Under the pieces are notes generated by a model, which was not told where the DNA came from, did not search any database, and was given only the letters and a program-made list of their open reading frames with translations. Shown here one piece after another: positions 5,774 through 6,193 of a stretch of 6,193 bases of DNA (within the stretch, counting starts at the first letter, position 1; each line of letters begins with the position of its first letter). Where the stretch lies: the NCBI GenBank assembly GCA_045654645.1, contig JAZONR010000072.1, positions 1 through 6,193 on the forward strand, written 5' to 3'. Origin of the DNA: HGM04593 sp045654645 (lineage in GTDB: Bacteria; Bacteroidota; Bacteroidia; Bacteroidales; Bacteroidaceae). The position numbers and the translations under genes are program-made.

Positions 5774-6193
5774 TGATGAGGGGCCCGCCGGGTTGGTCTG
5801 CGCCGATGAGGAGTAACTGCCATACCAGTCGCTGCACCATTCATAAACGTTGCCGCTCATATCATATATTCCAAGCTCGTTGGGCTGTTTTTGTTTCACG
5901 GGGTGGGTCTTGCTGCGGCTGTTATCATAATACCAGGCTACATCGCCCAATGTATTACTGCCGCTGTATTGATAGCCTTTGGACTGGTTGCCGCCGCGGG
6001 CTGCATACTCCCATTCAGCTTCAGTGGGCAGGCGGAATTTTCTGCCGACGGGCAGTTGGTTGGCAAGCAAGGTGTTGAGCTTGTTTATAAAGGCTTTGCA
6101 ATCATCGTAACTGACCATTTCTACCGGTTTGTTTTTGCCTTTGAAATGTGATGGGTTGCTGCCCATTACTGCCTGCCACAGGGCTTGGGTAAC
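5651..6193 (-). CDS. DGR target protein, FGE-sulfatase/C-type-lectin fold (5' part outside window)
   Basis: Only the C-terminal 180 residues are visible; the start lies beyond the right edge. The frame is open from the edge as VTQALWQAVMGSNPSHFKG and shows the FGE-sulfatase (SUMF1-like) signature: FRLPTEAEWEYAARGG (53-68), NELGIYDMSGNVYEW (105-119) and RVLRGGSW (144-151). In DGR targets this fold is used as a ligand-binding scaffold of C-type-lectin type, not as a catalyst. Variable residues here are C143, F152, S153, Y154, R156, Y157, Y162, D164, Y165, S166, A170, S172 and L174. They are rich in Tyr and Ser, as in binding surfaces. Whether the protein is secreted, lipid-anchored or fused to another domain cannot be told without its N-terminus. 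An internal Met at 6166 is not the start, because family sequence continues upstream of it. The ligand is unknown. Confidence 0.93.
   Translation of the reverse strand, partial: VTQALWQAVMGSNPSHFKGKNKPVEMVSYDDCKAFINKLNTLLANQLPVGRKFRLPTEAEWEYAARGGNQSKGYQYSGSNTLGDVAWYYDNSRSKTHPVKQKQPNELGIYDMSGNVYEWCSDWYGSYSSSAQTNPAGPSSGSCRVLRGGSWFSYARYCRVAYRDYSTPDARSNLGLRLAL

Overview
The window looks like a Bacteroidales-type genome. This is inferred from the lack of Shine-Dalgarno sequences, a TATCTTCG-like -7 element just upstream of uvrB, and a diversity-generating retroelement (DGR) that uses an HRDC-domain accessory protein with a formylglycine-generating-enzyme (FGE)-fold target. No marker here fixes the genus.

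Left part (1-2503): a non-coding leader full of GC-rich, hairpin-forming intergenic repeats is followed by a complete, rightward, housekeeping uvrB (nucleotide excision repair). Middle part (2504-3891): about 1.4 kb with no gene I can support. It holds further copies of the same repeat (one composite copy is inverted relative to the one before uvrB), several intrinsic-terminator-like hairpins, and an unusually long 26-bp inverted repeat.

Right part (3892-6193, all leftward): a compact, apparently complete DGR cassette. In transcription order it has the 3' end of a target gene with an FGE/C-type-lectin fold whose last 124 bp are the variable repeat (VR), a 153-bp spacer carrying a nested palindrome, an HRDC-domain accessory gene, an overlapping DGR-type reverse transcriptase (IGNLTSQ and YMDD motifs), and, 5 bp after the RT stop, the template repeat (TR). 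TR and VR differ at 18 aligned positions, and every one is an adenine in the TR read on the coding strand. This is the direct signature of adenine-specific mutagenic retrohoming. The RT would copy TR RNA into cDNA with errors at adenines, and that cDNA would overwrite VR and re-randomise the surface of the target protein.

The DGR class is known. The details most worth a second look are: a one-codon length difference between TR and VR; a roughly 31-bp segment directly downstream of the repeats that is present at both TR and VR but in opposite orientation, so the TR transcript could pair with the VR-downstream coding strand; and the nested palindrome beyond it.
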